Shown: piece by piece, positions 1 through 10,460 of the stretch
Numbering within the stretch: position 1 is the first letter of the stretch
Layout of the letters: each line of letters begins with the position of its first letter
Assembly: GCA_009617715.1 (NCBI GenBank)
Contig: VTFK01000244.1
Coordinates: forward strand, 248,001-312,000
DNA: 64,000 nt
From: Plectrocnemia conspersa
Taxonomy: Eukaryota; Arthropoda; Insecta; Trichoptera; Polycentropodidae
Reading direction: 5' to 3'
The notes under the pieces: model-generated
The model's input: only the letters and a program-made list of their open reading frames with translations
Databases searched by the model: none
Told to the model about the DNA's origin: nothing
Position numbers and translations under genes: made by a program

Positions 1-59
1 TATGTTTACCATTAGACTTTTTCAGTCTGAAAATCAGTGACATGTATAAAATTAATGAT

Positions 60-213
60 AAATTATTATGTGTGTTATATTTTATAATCAATAAATATAA
101 CTTTGCAGCTGGGGTCAGTTTTTTTAACAATAAGAATTCGATTCTACTGCGGTGACTCGAACCAGCGAACTCTAAGTTATCGGTCTATATTTTACAGACT
201 ACCCTATTTTAAA
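60..213 (-). repeat. tRNA-derived SINE copy 1
   Basis: Read on the minus strand, this has a Pol III A-box-like stretch (TAGGGTAGTCTG) followed by a B-box-like GGTTCGAGTCACC. The body ends in a run of A and the motif CTGACCCCAGCTG. The same arrangement recurs near 8.8 kb, which makes a SINE family likely. Promoter boxes are seen directly; family membership is inferred from the two copies. Confidence 0.6.
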
Positions 214-235
214 CATATTTCTGTTACGCTTAGAG

Positions 236-362
236 TTCACTATAACTCGCACTAAGCTGAGCTACATCAAATCGAACGAGAATACCCTTGAAAGTACGAA
301 TAAACAGCCGCTTCTCATTTCACCTGAATCTCAACAGTTCAACTTGATCTTCGAGACGACTT
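236..362 (+). repeat. Dispersed repeat with core AACTCGCAC-AAGC-GAGCTAC
   Basis: The core AACTCGCACTAAGCTGAGCTAC and a tail containing GTTCAACTTGATCTTC are shared with the copy at 9437-9544. The core alone also resembles the copies at 46264-46350, 58300-58400 and 58745-58835. It is a short, non-coding dispersed element of unknown class, directly beside a SINE copy. Confidence 0.45.
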
Positions 363-588
363 TAAACTACGTAGCGTAAACTACGCAAACCAACAATTGC
401 ATAAATTGCACAGCGGTTAATTTTTTTTGTAAGGATTCATACTGTGAATTTAACCTATTTTTTTGCGCACTTGCAGACACAAACTCATATGGCATGATTT
501 TGAAATTTTATGGTGGCATTTTTGGTGACGAAATCAATAACATTTTATTCAAAAATTAAAATTCGAAATCAAAGAGATGATTTTTATT

Positions 589-1849
589 TCATGATATGAC
601 CAAATAGTTATGTTCTGAGGTTGTATCATGGGGTATGTATATTTTAATGTAACTTTAAATACGAATCCAATAGTTTACGTACTAATACGTATGCGAGGTG
701 TAATAGTTATAATATAAATCGAAACAGAAAATACATTTACCTCATGATACGACCGATGTTGTATCTTGGGGTAGATGTATTGATGTTACATTTTACGAAT
801 AATTTTTTACCCTACAAGTGCGAGGTATTACTACAATTAAAAACATAGTATTTACCTCAAGATATGACAAAATAAAGTTGTCGTGGGGTATATTATGTTT
901 TGATTGTGTCACTGTCGAAGAATCTATACTACATACATATATGATAGAGCAGGGCTCAGCAACCTATGACCCGTTTGGTGATTTAAAGTGACCCATTTCA
1001 GTTCTGCAAATATATTTTTTTAACGTATATATATTAGGACAAAAAAAAATTGTTAGGACCAAAAATATTCACTGACCCGAATATTTTTTTTAATAGTCAC
1101 ATTTTAATTATTTTGACCCGCAGCCAAAAAAGGTTGCCGAGGCCTGCGATAGAGAATAGTATAATCGACTTTGCTGTTGCAACTTGGGGTATGGATATAG
1201 TGTCACTTTTTGGACGGTATCTATTTTCTAGCCTGAGAATATTATAACTATAATTTAAAAAATATAATAGCCTCAAGATACAACTGATATAATTTTGTTT
1301 TGATGTTCTATCATGGGGTATGTGTATATAAATTGACACTTATCTGAACCATTCACAAACTTTCAATACCATTAATGCAAGAAGCAATATTTTAATATAA
1401 ATCGACAGCAAAAGGACTTCATGGTTGTATCATGGGGTATATGAATTTATGATAAACAAATCTTTACAACGCGAAAGGCAGTAATATAATATAAAAATCG
1501 ACTTTACATTTACTTTATGATATTTTGTTCCAAGGTTGTATCATGGGGTATTCATGTTAATGGTTCACTTTTTTGACGAATTAATCAGTTTCTACAATGA
1601 TAATGCGAAAAATAATGCTCAAATTCATAATCGTGATCGAAAGCGAAATTTACCTCATGATACGACCATATAAATTTGTTGAGGTTGTAACATGGGGTAG
1701 GTGTTAATTTTTTGTACGAATTCAATTACAATACAAAACCTAATTTTTTTAGTTAATTTAATACAAAAATTAAAATTCGTCAATGAAACAATTATGTTTA
1801 CCCCATGATACGACTAAATACGTATGCATTGAGGTTGTATCACGGGGTA
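589..1849. repeat. Degenerate tandem array of hairpin-bearing units
   Basis: About nine divergent units recur near 589, 738, 853, 1171, 1270, 1414, 1510, 1650 and 1800. A typical unit has CCTCATGATACGAC, then 5-20 bases, then GAGGTTGTATCATGGGGT; the two halves are inverted copies of each other. Units are spaced roughly 100-300 bases and are often followed by a GTGTCACTTT-like sequence. No coding potential is seen. A hAT-type MITE at 950-1146 interrupts the array. Confidence 0.65.
950..1146. mobile_element. hAT-type MITE
   Basis: The ends are imperfect inverted repeats: left CAGGGCTCAGCAACCT, right (reverse complement) CAGGCCTCGGCAACCT. They are flanked by near-identical 8-bp duplications, TGATAGAG at 942-949 and CGATAGAG at 1147-1154. 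Length 197 bp with no transposase fits a non-autonomous hAT element. It is inserted inside the hairpin tandem array. Confidence 0.75.
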
Positions 1850-2262
1850 TGCGTATTGATCGTGTCACTTTCATTATAAGCTATACAGCTCTCTATACTA
1901 GGCACGCTAAGTGTAGTTGTTAACATTAAACATGCATAACATGTCGTAGTTTTAATCATATTGATATGAACCATATTTTAACAATTATACTTGGAAATAT
2001 TTCGATTGAGTTTTTGTTTAAAAATATCGGTAATTAAAAAAAATATAACATTGCAATATTCGGTTCAAAAATCTTTTCTTATAACACACTTATATATACC
2101 GAAATCTACCTCATTCTTGTCGAACGAAGTGATCATAATCTGTTGGCTTTTCAATGCACATTGAAAAGGTCTTTTAAAGTTTTACAGCTAATATTTTGCT
2201 TTTAACCATTTGAGCGGTATTGCCGAACATGTACGGTGGTTTTGAGGTATTCCAGATAGTTA

Positions 2263-2365
2263 TCAGGCGCGTGCGGTGAGATAGTTTCCCTCTTGCTCGC
2301 TCGCGTGTTAAGTGACGAGAGTGAGTGAGAGACAAGGGAATGCGGACCGCATGCATACATCTCAA
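2263..2365. repeat. GC-rich foldback element, degraded copy
   Basis: It contains CAGGCGCGTGCGGTGAGATA, TTGCTCGCTCGCGTGTTAAG and GTGACGAGAGTGAGTGAGA, matching the left arm and centre of the well-preserved foldback at 9279-9392. The right arm is only partly recognisable. There are no genes nearby. Confidence 0.6.
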
Positions 2366-2544
2366 AAAAATGTTTATAATAATTTTATGAAAAATATTGT
2401 GAGCATCTGAATTGAGATGAAAAAGCCTAATAATATATAAAATATATTTTTGAAATTTAATAATAGAAAAGCGTAAAATAAATGATTTAAATATACTAAT
2501 ACAAGAAAGTAGTAAAATAAATCAAAGCAATAGAACGTTGAGAG

Positions 2545-3656
2545 TAGAGTCTCCAATTCGAGTAATCGAGTACTCGATACTCGAGTATTTTTGTCTATTT
2601 TTCAAGTACTTGATAATCGAGTATTTTGAAAATTACTCGATTAATACTCGAAATTAAAAATTTTTGAAATATTTTAGAAACAAAAATAACTTTAACTCGG
2701 TCCGGTAAAGGTTAACGTCTTGCTTTTATTTGGAGTTTATGCCCGAAGTCCCGAGCTAGAGCGGTTACTATCAGGTATAATTTTTTCATAGTTCCATAGT
2801 TGCATAGTTCCGGTCGTCGGCTATGTTAGTGGGTACGACGGAGAAATTTCTTTTGTGTTTTCTGTTCGACAGTCCCGACTTATCTAATTTATGGCAATGA
2901 ACAATATGAAATATCAACAAAATTTTTTTTAGGTTTTATGACTAGGCAGTTGTAGCGTAAAGTGTTGTCAATTGTTTATACTGATCCCTCAGCTTAAAAT
3001 ATAAATCAAAACAATTGTGTGTTTTAAAGACATTTAAAGTAAAGTCAGGTCTTTGCGAACCGTTTAGCTCTAGAGTGAAAGGGATTCACCCAAATACATC
3101 TTCGAAGGATATAGATTTAAATTCTTCGCATTGATCAGAAGGTGTAGAATATTGTATATTGTTAAGAAAAAAAATCTATTCAAGAAGAATTACAAAATGC
3201 TATTTTGTCAATAGTCGAAGGAAATAAGAGAAAAGCAGAGAAGGGAATAAAAGAAGAGAACATAAAAAGAGAGTTCAAAAAATTGTATATCTATAAAAAG
3301 CTAACAGATATAAATTAGAAGCCTTATCCAACGCGTTAATGACAATAAGACCAACATCAACAGCAACGGAAAGGGTTTTTTCCATAACGGGAATAATAAA
3401 ACCAAAAGTTAGCATTAATATTAAATTCGAGACACTTTTTGCATTATTTTTTTTAAAAAGTATGTTCGTGAAGTTAAAATAATTGTAAAATTAACATACT
3501 AAGTATTTTATTTATTTATTTATATGTGCACGAATTTGAATAATAGCTATTTTGGTACATTTGGTAAATACTCGAAAGTACTCGAGTACTCGAGTATTTT
3601 AAAATTTTAATATTCGATACTCGAGTAGTTGATGGTTCGAGTAATTGGAGACTCTA
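2545..3656 (+). mobile_element. Defective hAT transposon with intact ends and target duplication
   Basis: Terminal repeats TAGAGTCTCCAATT are inverted at both ends and are followed by dense CTCGAGTA-type subterminal repeats. An exact 8-bp duplication, GTTGAGAG, flanks the element at 2537-2544 and 3657-3664, the hallmark of hAT insertion. Inside, around 3325-3480 on the plus strand, a frame reads TSTATERVFSITG followed by a hydrophobic stretch, matching the hAT C-terminal dimerisation domain (SERVFSxAG signature). The rest of the transposase is deleted or broken, so the element is non-autonomous. Confidence 0.85.
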
Positions 3657-3664
3657 GTTGAGAG

Positions 3665-4500
3665 TCACTGATTTACTTTAAAAGCAATATAAAACATTAA
3701 AAAATAAATAACACTAGATATTATGAAAAAAAATACGTAAATTAACTCGCAGCCAGGTATATACAAACAAATTAACAAATTTGTATGAATGACTCACTAC
3801 TCAAAGGGTTAAGTTGTCCTAGATTTTCCTAATCTCGCGGTTTATTTTTGTGATGAATAATTTAAATAAATTGTAAATTGTACCAATAGTTGATAATTAT
3901 TAAGACGGATGTCACTGATTTATCTGGTGTCTCACTACTTAGTGGTTGTTGATTGTGTTTACCCAGTTAGCGTATGTCATGTTGCAAACACAAGATTTAA
4001 AATTAATAAAAATAAACCTGCGCAGACAAATGCCTAATGATACTTGCAAAGGTGAGAAAAGGATAATGGAACATAGCTTGTCAATTGTAAATTCAAACAA
4101 AGAACGACATATAAACACAATACTCAAACTGAACACTAATCAAAGGGTTAAATGATCTTGACATGTTTATGGTAAGTCAGTGGCTTCCAACACTTTTTAA
4201 ACACAAATCGCGATCAACAGTTAACTGATTTTTATCAATGCGAATACAAAAAAGTCATTAATAAATTGCATTTAAAATTTGACTTATAAAAGACCAAATT
4301 ATCGTATTCAATGTGTTAAACCAGCGCTGTCATTTTTTGCAAACATTTAGGGGAACTAAAAAAAAGATACGTCACCTCAAACATTTTTATTTGTTTACGG
4401 ATGCTGATGAAGGTTAAAAAAATTACATCAAACATTTTTTAAATATAATTTTAAAAACAAATTAATTCGCAGGCCGGTCAGTTTAACAGCGCTGCAATAA
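3665..4500. other. Gene-free stretch with possible MITE ends
   Basis: No gene is recognisable. The 8-bp palindrome CAGCGCTG occurs at 4322-4329 and 4487-4494 with loosely inverted flanks, which could be the termini of a small MITE. Another TE-like end, CAGTGGCTTCCAACACT, starts near 4179. Open frames at 3939-4155 have no recognisable domain. Confidence 0.3.
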
Positions 4501-4647
4501 GCCATTAACATTCTTCCCAATGTATCACATCGTAAACAACGTTATCGCGAGTTTACACAACGACGAGAACACATCGCCGTTATTTGTACCGGATCAATAC
4601 CTCGCAAACGCCGACTTTGAAACCCCTGGAACGCATTCTCCTCACAT

Positions 4648-4659
4648 CGCGCATGCGCA
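4648..4659. promoter_or_regulatory. NRF-1/Ewg-type palindromic site
   Basis: CGCGCATGCGCA is a perfect match to the NRF-1 (Drosophila Erect wing) consensus YGCGCAYGCGCR. It lies 83 bases before the inferred start codon of the Tigger-derived gene, in a locally GC-richer leader (about 4500-4740). Such sites are typical of broadly expressed host promoters. That the site drives this gene is inferred. Confidence 0.5.
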
Positions 4660-4672
4660 AAGTACTCCCACC

Positions 4673-4684
4673 ATGAAAATTTAG
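4673..4684 (+). promoter_or_regulatory. Minimal upstream ORF (M-K-I-stop)
   Basis: CCACCATGAAAATTTAG is a three-codon ORF with a near-ideal Kozak context, 57 bases before the main ATG. If it lies in the transcript, it could dampen translation of the downstream transposase-derived protein. Transcript structure is not known. Confidence 0.35.
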
Positions 4685-4741
4685 GCGCTCAGGTTAGTGA
4701 CCGCTCGGATTCATGGCGTGAGATACGTAAATTTCGCCGCG

Positions 4742-6364
4742 ATGGACGACATTCCTAGCGTCTCTCCGGAACCGAAGAATTCGAGAAGAGTATTGACGCT
4801 GAGCACAAAGATGGAAATACTGCAGCAGCTAGAAAGTGGAGAGTCCGCTTCCTCTTTGGGGAGAGCCTACAGCGTCAACGAGTCTACCATCAGAACCATC
4901 AGAACGAAAGCGGACGTTGTTAAAAGGTCGGTGCAAAACTCTAGCGAGACGTCTATGAAGTACTGCCGCAGAGTCAGAGACCCTTCCATTGAAAAAATGG
5001 AGAATATGCTATCGGTGTGGATCGAAGACAACAACCAGAATTCTGTGCCTCAAACTGCAACAAGCATACGCAATAAAGCGCTTAAGATCTATCAATACTT
5101 AAAAAGAGAACAAGGAGAAGAAATCAAACCATTAGCATTCCAAGCCAGTAAAACTTGGTTCGAGAAGTTTAAAAAGAGGCAGCTTCTGACGAACACAACA
5201 TTTAGCGAAGAAGAAGTGAGCGTCGATAGTAAATCTGCTGCTGCATTTATTGAAGATTTGTTATTTATCATAACATCTGAAGGCTATTCTCCGCAGCAAG
5301 TTTTCAATATGACGGAAATGGAACTGTTTTGGAAACGCCTGCCTTCTAGGACTTTCATATCGACGGAGGAAAAGACAGCATATGGATTCAAAGCCAGGAA
5401 AGATAGCTTGACTCTGATGCTCAGCTCTAACGCATCAGGCGATCATAAATGTACACCTTTGGTGTTGTACCACTCTCAGATGCCCAGAGCTCTTAAAAAT
5501 GTTCATACTCTACCTCTTCATTGGAGAGCTAATCAAAAAGGATGGATGTCTTCTACGCTCGTAGAAGAATGGTTGACGGATTGCTTCGCTCCAGAAGTGA
5601 AAAAATACTGCACAGAAAACAGTATTCCTTTCAACATTTTATTGATTTTAGATACATCTCCTTGCCATCTACCTCAATTGAATAGTCTGAATCCAAACAT
5701 ACAGGTAGTATTACTACCGCCTTGTACAGCTACAATATTGCAGCCTTTAGATAATGGCGTTACTGACAATTTTAAACTATGCTATGTGTTACACATACTA
5801 AAGCAGTTACATGCAGAATTTAAAGAACTAGATAAGGATTCTGTGCGACAATTTTGGAAGAAGTTTAACATTAGACATTCCACGGAGATGATAATGAGAG
5901 CGTGGGATTCGATTAGCGATAGAGTGATCAATATGTCTTGGAAGGTGTTATGGAAAGAGTGTGTGATGGATTCTAAAGGATCAGATGAGTGCCAAAGCGA
6001 TTATATAGATGAAATAGTAAGATTGGGAAAGAAGGCAAAGTTTAGTGTTTTTGATGAAAGTGATGTTAAGGAATTAATCGAGAGTAATAAGATTGATATG
6101 CAAGAAGATGAGCTTGATTATTTGTTAAAGTCAAATACAGAGTCTACTGACACTCACAATATTGTTGTTAAAAGCGAAGATATTTATTATGAGCAACTAG
6201 GTGAATTTATGAAGAAAGTCAATAGTTTGATTCAGATGGCAATTGATATTGATTCAAATATTGAGCGCAGTGTTGCTGTGAAGAGAAAGATAAACGAAGC
6301 TGCTTTTGAATATCAAAAAATGTATTTGAATAAGGGTAAAAAGAAGGTTAAAGGAAATCTGTAA
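4742..6364 (+). CDS. Tigger/pogo-derived DDE protein, probably domesticated
   Basis: A 540-codon uninterrupted frame starting at ATG 4742 (good context GCCGCGATGG); the frame opens 15 codons earlier without an ATG. Order: an N-terminal CENP-B/Pipsqueak-type helix-turn-helix (about residues 15-65, LSTKMEILQQLESGES, LGRAYSVNESTIR), a Tc5-type DNA-binding half (about 80-150, ending SKTWFEKFKKRQ), a DDE_1 endonuclease-like domain (about 165-370) and an acidic C-tail. Family landmarks LFWKRLPSRTF, NASGDHKCTPL, LILDTSPCH and ILQPLDNGV are clear. The usual first catalytic Asp (N-x-D-E-T-G-LFWK) is replaced: the sequence reads FNMTEMELFWK, so Thr191 stands there, while Asp304 and Asp337 are kept. An intact frame with a lost catalytic residue, no clear flanking terminal repeats and a GC-richer leader with an NRF-1 site suggests host co-option as a DNA-binding protein of the jerky/Tigger-derived kind. 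A recent but mutated transposon copy is the alternative. Confidence 0.85.
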   Translation: MDDIPSVSPEPKNSRRVLTLSTKMEILQQLESGESASSLGRAYSVNESTIRTIRTKADVVKRSVQNSSETSMKYCRRVRDPSIEKMENMLSVWIEDNNQNSVPQTATSIRNKALKIYQYLKREQGEEIKPLAFQASKTWFEKFKKRQLLTNTTFSEEEVSVDSKSAAAFIEDLLFIITSEGYSPQQVFNMTEMELFWKRLPSRTFISTEEKTAYGFKARKDSLTLMLSSNASGDHKCTPLVLYHSQMPRALKNVHTLPLHWRANQKGWMSSTLVEEWLTDCFAPEVKKYCTENSIPFNILLILDTSPCHLPQLNSLNPNIQVVLLPPCTATILQPLDNGVTDNFKLCYVLHILKQLHAEFKELDKDSVRQFWKKFNIRHSTEMIMRAWDSISDRVINMSWKVLWKECVMDSKGSDECQSDYIDEIVRLGKKAKFSVFDESDVKELIESNKIDMQEDELDYLLKSNTESTDTHNIVVKSEDIYYEQLGEFMKKVNSLIQMAIDIDSNIERSVAVKRKINEAAFEYQKMYLNKGKKKVKGNL

Positions 6365-6365
6365 A

Positions 6366-6371
6366 AATAAA
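6366..6371 (+). terminator. Poly(A) signal AATAAA after the Tigger-derived gene
   Basis: AATAAA begins one base after the TAA stop codon, which would give a very short 3' UTR. Other AATAAA motifs occur further downstream in this AT-rich sequence, so use of this one is uncertain. Confidence 0.4.
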
Positions 6372-8626
6372 TGATGAATCACTTCTTGAGTTTTTGATTT
6401 GATGACCCATGAAATTATTCTTAAGGACATTGGAACAAGTAAATAGTTTAACGACGCACCTTGCTATAATATATAGCTATCATTAACCAAGTTAAAAGAC
6501 TGCCAAAGCCAAATGGAAGGTCGGAAAATTTAGTTTTTGTTAACAAAGGCAGTTAAATGCTTAACGCTATAGAAAGGTAAGAATACGCGATACCAAAATG
6601 TTGATAATAGCTGGCGAAACTTCTTGGCTCCACGCCTTAATTTGCTCTATACAAATTTTAGCATTTTTACTCCAGTCACATGCTAATTTACGACACGAGC
6701 GAAGAGAGTAACGAACCCAATACTAAGCAAACATAGTTCAACATTCCAAGATCTGGAGAGAATCTCAAAACTTTTTAATATATGTAAAAAACTAGGGTCA
6801 TGGATGTAATTTATAAATGCAACGATACGGTGAGATTGATTGGTGGCGTTTGCTAAACTTATAATTTCCTGAGTGCAAGTCCTTGGAGAGCGTCGGGAAG
6901 TTGGCAAAGTATTGAAGAAGATATTTTTAAACCCCAATACATAGAATCCGTTCTAACATATTTTTATTGCTTTTTGTTTACTTGTACTGTGGCGTTAGTT
7001 TTGGCGTGAAATACAACGAGGTAATTAGCATTTTCGCAAGGAATGTCTATATTTAGATAACTAGAGTTGAATAATAACGATTGACTTTATTGTTAGACAA
7101 TCTTGCATAAATATGCAAAATGTCACTCTTAAACAATAAAACTGAATACATAATGTATACATGTGACTATTTATAGAAGCGTTATTCAGTTGGCAATAAA
7201 ATATAATAGTAATGCAATATCGATATCGTCATTGAAGATTTCAAATCGATGCAGAAAATAAAAATAGATTCAATTGAAATTTTTTTTAAGCAAAAACTTT
7301 TTCTGTTGTATTTTTCAAAGTATGACAAACTTAATTAGTAGATTTTGGTAGTATTTATCTTTCGAAACTGTATGAATCAAATCATTTATAAACAAGTCTG
7401 CTGTGCGAAAATATATTTTTATTTTATTTATTTATATTGTGATTATTGCGCAAACGAAAATTGAGCACAGCGAAAATTTCAAACAGCAAAAATTCTGATC
7501 ATAAATTAGCAATATACACAAATACGCATATTTAAGAATACGTCAATATATACAAACAAATGTTTGAATATATAACAGATGTTAATATAATTTTAATTTA
7601 AAAATAGCATGTTTTAAAAATATTTGACATTTTAAGAATAAAATATATTTTACTATCAAAAAATCAATTGTGTGCGCAATAATCTGGTCACCGTTGTAAT
7701 ATGACATGCGCCACACCAGTATAACAATACAGTGAAATATATATGGGCTTAAAAACGTTCCGTACTATACGGTCCGCCAAGGCGCTTATAATATTGTTCT
7801 GCAGATGTATCAATATCAATAAATCTGGAAGCTGGAGTTATCTAATTTAAATAAAAAGCCTCAAAATTTTCTCGAAACTTCTACAATAATATTTGAACCT
7901 GGTAGCCGAGAAGAGTCAATCTATAACAGTTTTTTTTTTTACATTTTTTTTATTTCAGATATGCCTTATCCGTCTCCTTAAATTGCTGATATAATATTTT
8001 TCGCGCTGGTTTACCCGACCGCGATTTGCACTCGCGACGGCCTAGGTAGGAGGTTGGGCCTAGTCTCAGTTTGAGCAGTATACTGAAGCGAAACCAGACT
8101 AAGTAAGGGTCGTAGTTACTAATCGGCCTTATACAGCTATTGAAAAAAGCTGGCTGTTCAAAGGCTCAAAAATATATATTTAATTGTAAATCAGAGGCAA
8201 CTAAACACTAAAATAAAATAATACACAGCTATTTCAATATAAATAATAAAATCTAAAAACAAATTGTCTATTTCTTATCTACTACTACTATTTTAATTAA
8301 TTTAAAATACCAATAAAAAGTCTTACAGTGACACAAATATATTCGTACTGCTGTTGCAAAAATGATAAAATTTGATACACGTTAAAAATATATATCTTTT
8401 TAAAGTAGTAGTACAAGATTTTTAATTTAAAAATATATAGTGATAATATAGAGTGCAAAACTTAAGGGATTTAAAATATTTAAATATAAAAGGTGAGAAA
8501 TATTAATAAATATTTAACGGATCGTTTGAGTTGTGTTATATTATATTATATTAAAAATAAATCATTTCGACTTATTTATTGGTTGTGCGAGTTTTTCTGT
8601 ACTTGTTTTATTAAATCTTCCAATGT
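6372..8626. other. Gene-free AT-rich stretch
   Basis: No coding region is recognisable. A minus-strand 84-codon frame at 6683-6937 has no known motif. A GC-richer pocket near 8005-8110 (CCGACCGCGATTTGCACTCG and following) has no frame or RNA fold that I could identify. Confidence 0.4.
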
Positions 8627-8935
8627 AACCTGACAGGCGTAAGCCCAATGCGTTACAACTGGTAAGCCTGTACTAACTGAGTAAGTCAATCAGATGCAAC
8701 GAATACCTACAAGTAAGTATTAACCACCAGACTGAACGTCTGGGAATTGATGACTATATTATTAATTATTATGTGCTATATAATATACAATCAAGAGATG
8801 TCACTACAGCTGGGGCCGTTTTTTTAATAATAGCGCATTTTTATAAGTAAAAGTTGGAGCTCGAACCTGCAATCTCAGAGTTACTAGTCTGAGACGTTAC
8901 GGACTACGCTATTCCGTTCTTAAATATATAAAACT
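8627..8935 (-). repeat. tRNA-Thr-like SINE, longest copy
   Basis: On the minus strand the head (8935 downwards) reads TAGCGTAGTCCGTAACG (A-box-like), then an anticodon-arm-like TCAGACTAGTAACTCTGA, then GGTTCGAGCTCC (B-box-like). The AGT in the loop suggests descent from a tRNA-Thr. The unrelated body continues to about 8627 (CTGACAGGCGTAAGCC in plus-strand text) and is shared with 22697-22860; the head is shared with 60-213. Pol III boxes are seen; parent tRNA identity is inferred. Confidence 0.65.
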
Positions 8936-9278
8936 CCAACACAGAACAAAAGAAACAATTAAAAATACTAGTGTAGTTGAAACCATCCATAATCATTGCA
9001 AAAGGCAAAATTCGTAATATACAAACATTTATGTATATCCATTAATGATAATTATCCAGTAAAACTGTTTGATCTTACTTTAACAAAAAAGAACCGAATA
9101 TCTTCGTCGATATGCAATAAATACTTATGGTGTAGGAACCACCCATAATCGTTGCTTTGAAATTGCACTAAAACCGTTAGAACCATATTTTACCAAAAAA
9201 GCCAAAGATTATAAGATCCGTATTATAAAACAATAAAGAGTCTGGTTCTGCCTCGAATCATCGGCATTAGTCAAAAGC

Positions 9279-9392
9279 AGGCGCGTACGGTGAGATACTT
9301 TCCCTTTCGCTCGCTCGTGTGTTAATTAAGTGACGAGAGTGAGTGAGAAATAAGGGCGAGCGAAAGGGAAAGTATCTCACCGTACGCGCTTG
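9279..9392. repeat. GC-rich foldback element, well-preserved copy
   Basis: Arms GCGCGTACGGTGAGATAC and its complement GTATCTCACCGTACGCGC enclose further inverted sequence (TTTCCCTTTCGCTCGCTC against GAGCGAAAGGGAAAG). The nearly perfect stem is about 40 bp around a GTGACGAGAGTGAGTGAGA centre. A second, eroded copy is at 2263-2365. No coding capacity; it behaves like a foldback MITE. Confidence 0.75.
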
Positions 9393-9436
9393 GTCAAAAT
9401 ATTGAGGACTTAAAGGAACATTAGACTAAATAACGA

Positions 9437-9544
9437 AAATTTAGCTGAACTCGTATCAAGCTGAGCGAAATTGACCAAAGCGATCCTTAAAAAGCAGCAA
9501 CTTTCACTTAAAATCCAATAGTTGAACTTGATCTTCAATATAAC
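9437..9544 (+). repeat. Dispersed repeat, second long copy
   Basis: It shares the core (AACTCGTATCAAGCTGAG) and tail (GTTGAACTTGATCTTC) with 236-362. An overlapping minus-strand 65-codon frame is not convincing as a gene. Confidence 0.45.
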
Positions 9545-9950
9545 AACACCGAACATACACACACATCCCGACAAGCCAAAGCTGCGCAAATAAACAAATG
9601 AGGACATCTATTCGTATGTATTTTATATGAATAAAACATTCAGGGGTGTGACAAAATAATTGGACCACTTCAACATTTCACATATTTTGATATTTTACAA
9701 GCAACTAATGTAGGAAATAAATGTTGTGCATTTAATGATTTTTATCTAAAAAAGAATGAATATACATTTGTATACCCATAAGGTTTAGGATACGATACAG
9801 TTACAGATTGAACGAAAGAGATTGTAATCAGTGTACATTCATTTGTGGTTCTATCAAAAAATTCGGTTTAGATGTGCTTAATTCGATTTGACATAAATAC
9901 GGCAGTTCAAGTTTTTTTCTGTATGCAGATGATTCAAATTATTAAGAGTA

Positions 9951-10460
9951 TAAATATAATTTCACTGTTTCAGTGAAATCATATCCGAATACATTTTTAC
10001 TAGTAGATATAAACTATTACTAGCGAAAATATAATTTCAACTAATAGGCTCGACTGAAATTTAATTTGACAATTGCGAAACGTTTATTTGGATACAGTTG
10101 CTATAAATAAAATTAACTAATACACCAGTTAAAACGAATCAAGCAATTAATTTATTAATCTCACTGGTCAATATCAGCTAAACTGTATTTATTTACTACG
10201 CAGATGATCCGGTACATGTACGTTTGAAACATTTTGGCTTCAACAAGATGATGTATCGCTCTAAAAAATTTTTTTAAGCCGAATTCAACAATTGGCGTTT
10301 ACAACTCTCAGTTAAAGAAAACATTTTCTAATAGTAAAAATATAATAAATTTTATTATAAAATATGGTAAATTATATTTTCACTATTTGAAATAAATAAC
10401 TAACAATAAACACGTATACCGATATGATTTCACTGAAATGCTAGTGAAAATATATTTTTA
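9951..10460. mobile_element. Foldback/MITE-like element, about 510 bp
   Basis: The left end (9951-9994, TTTCAGTGAAATCATATCCG) is inverted at the right end (10412-10460; reverse complement contains TTTCAGTGAAATCATATCGG). Arms are about 45 bp and imperfect. The interior holds no intact frame. Just upstream, near 9645, GGGTGTGACAAAATAATTGG resembles a Tc1-type terminus, so an older DNA transposon may be nested here. Confidence 0.55.

Noticed and set aside
589..1849. CRISPR-like spaced repeats
   Set aside because: Units are irregularly spaced, divergent and in eukaryotic DNA; not a CRISPR array.
8800..8935. Functional tRNA gene
   Set aside because: The acceptor stem does not pair and the anticodon arm has an extra base; it is the head of a SINE.
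10230..10320. Tc1-type transposase scrap (FWLQQDDVS-like residues)
   Set aside because: Match is too short and stops immediately; cannot be distinguished from chance.
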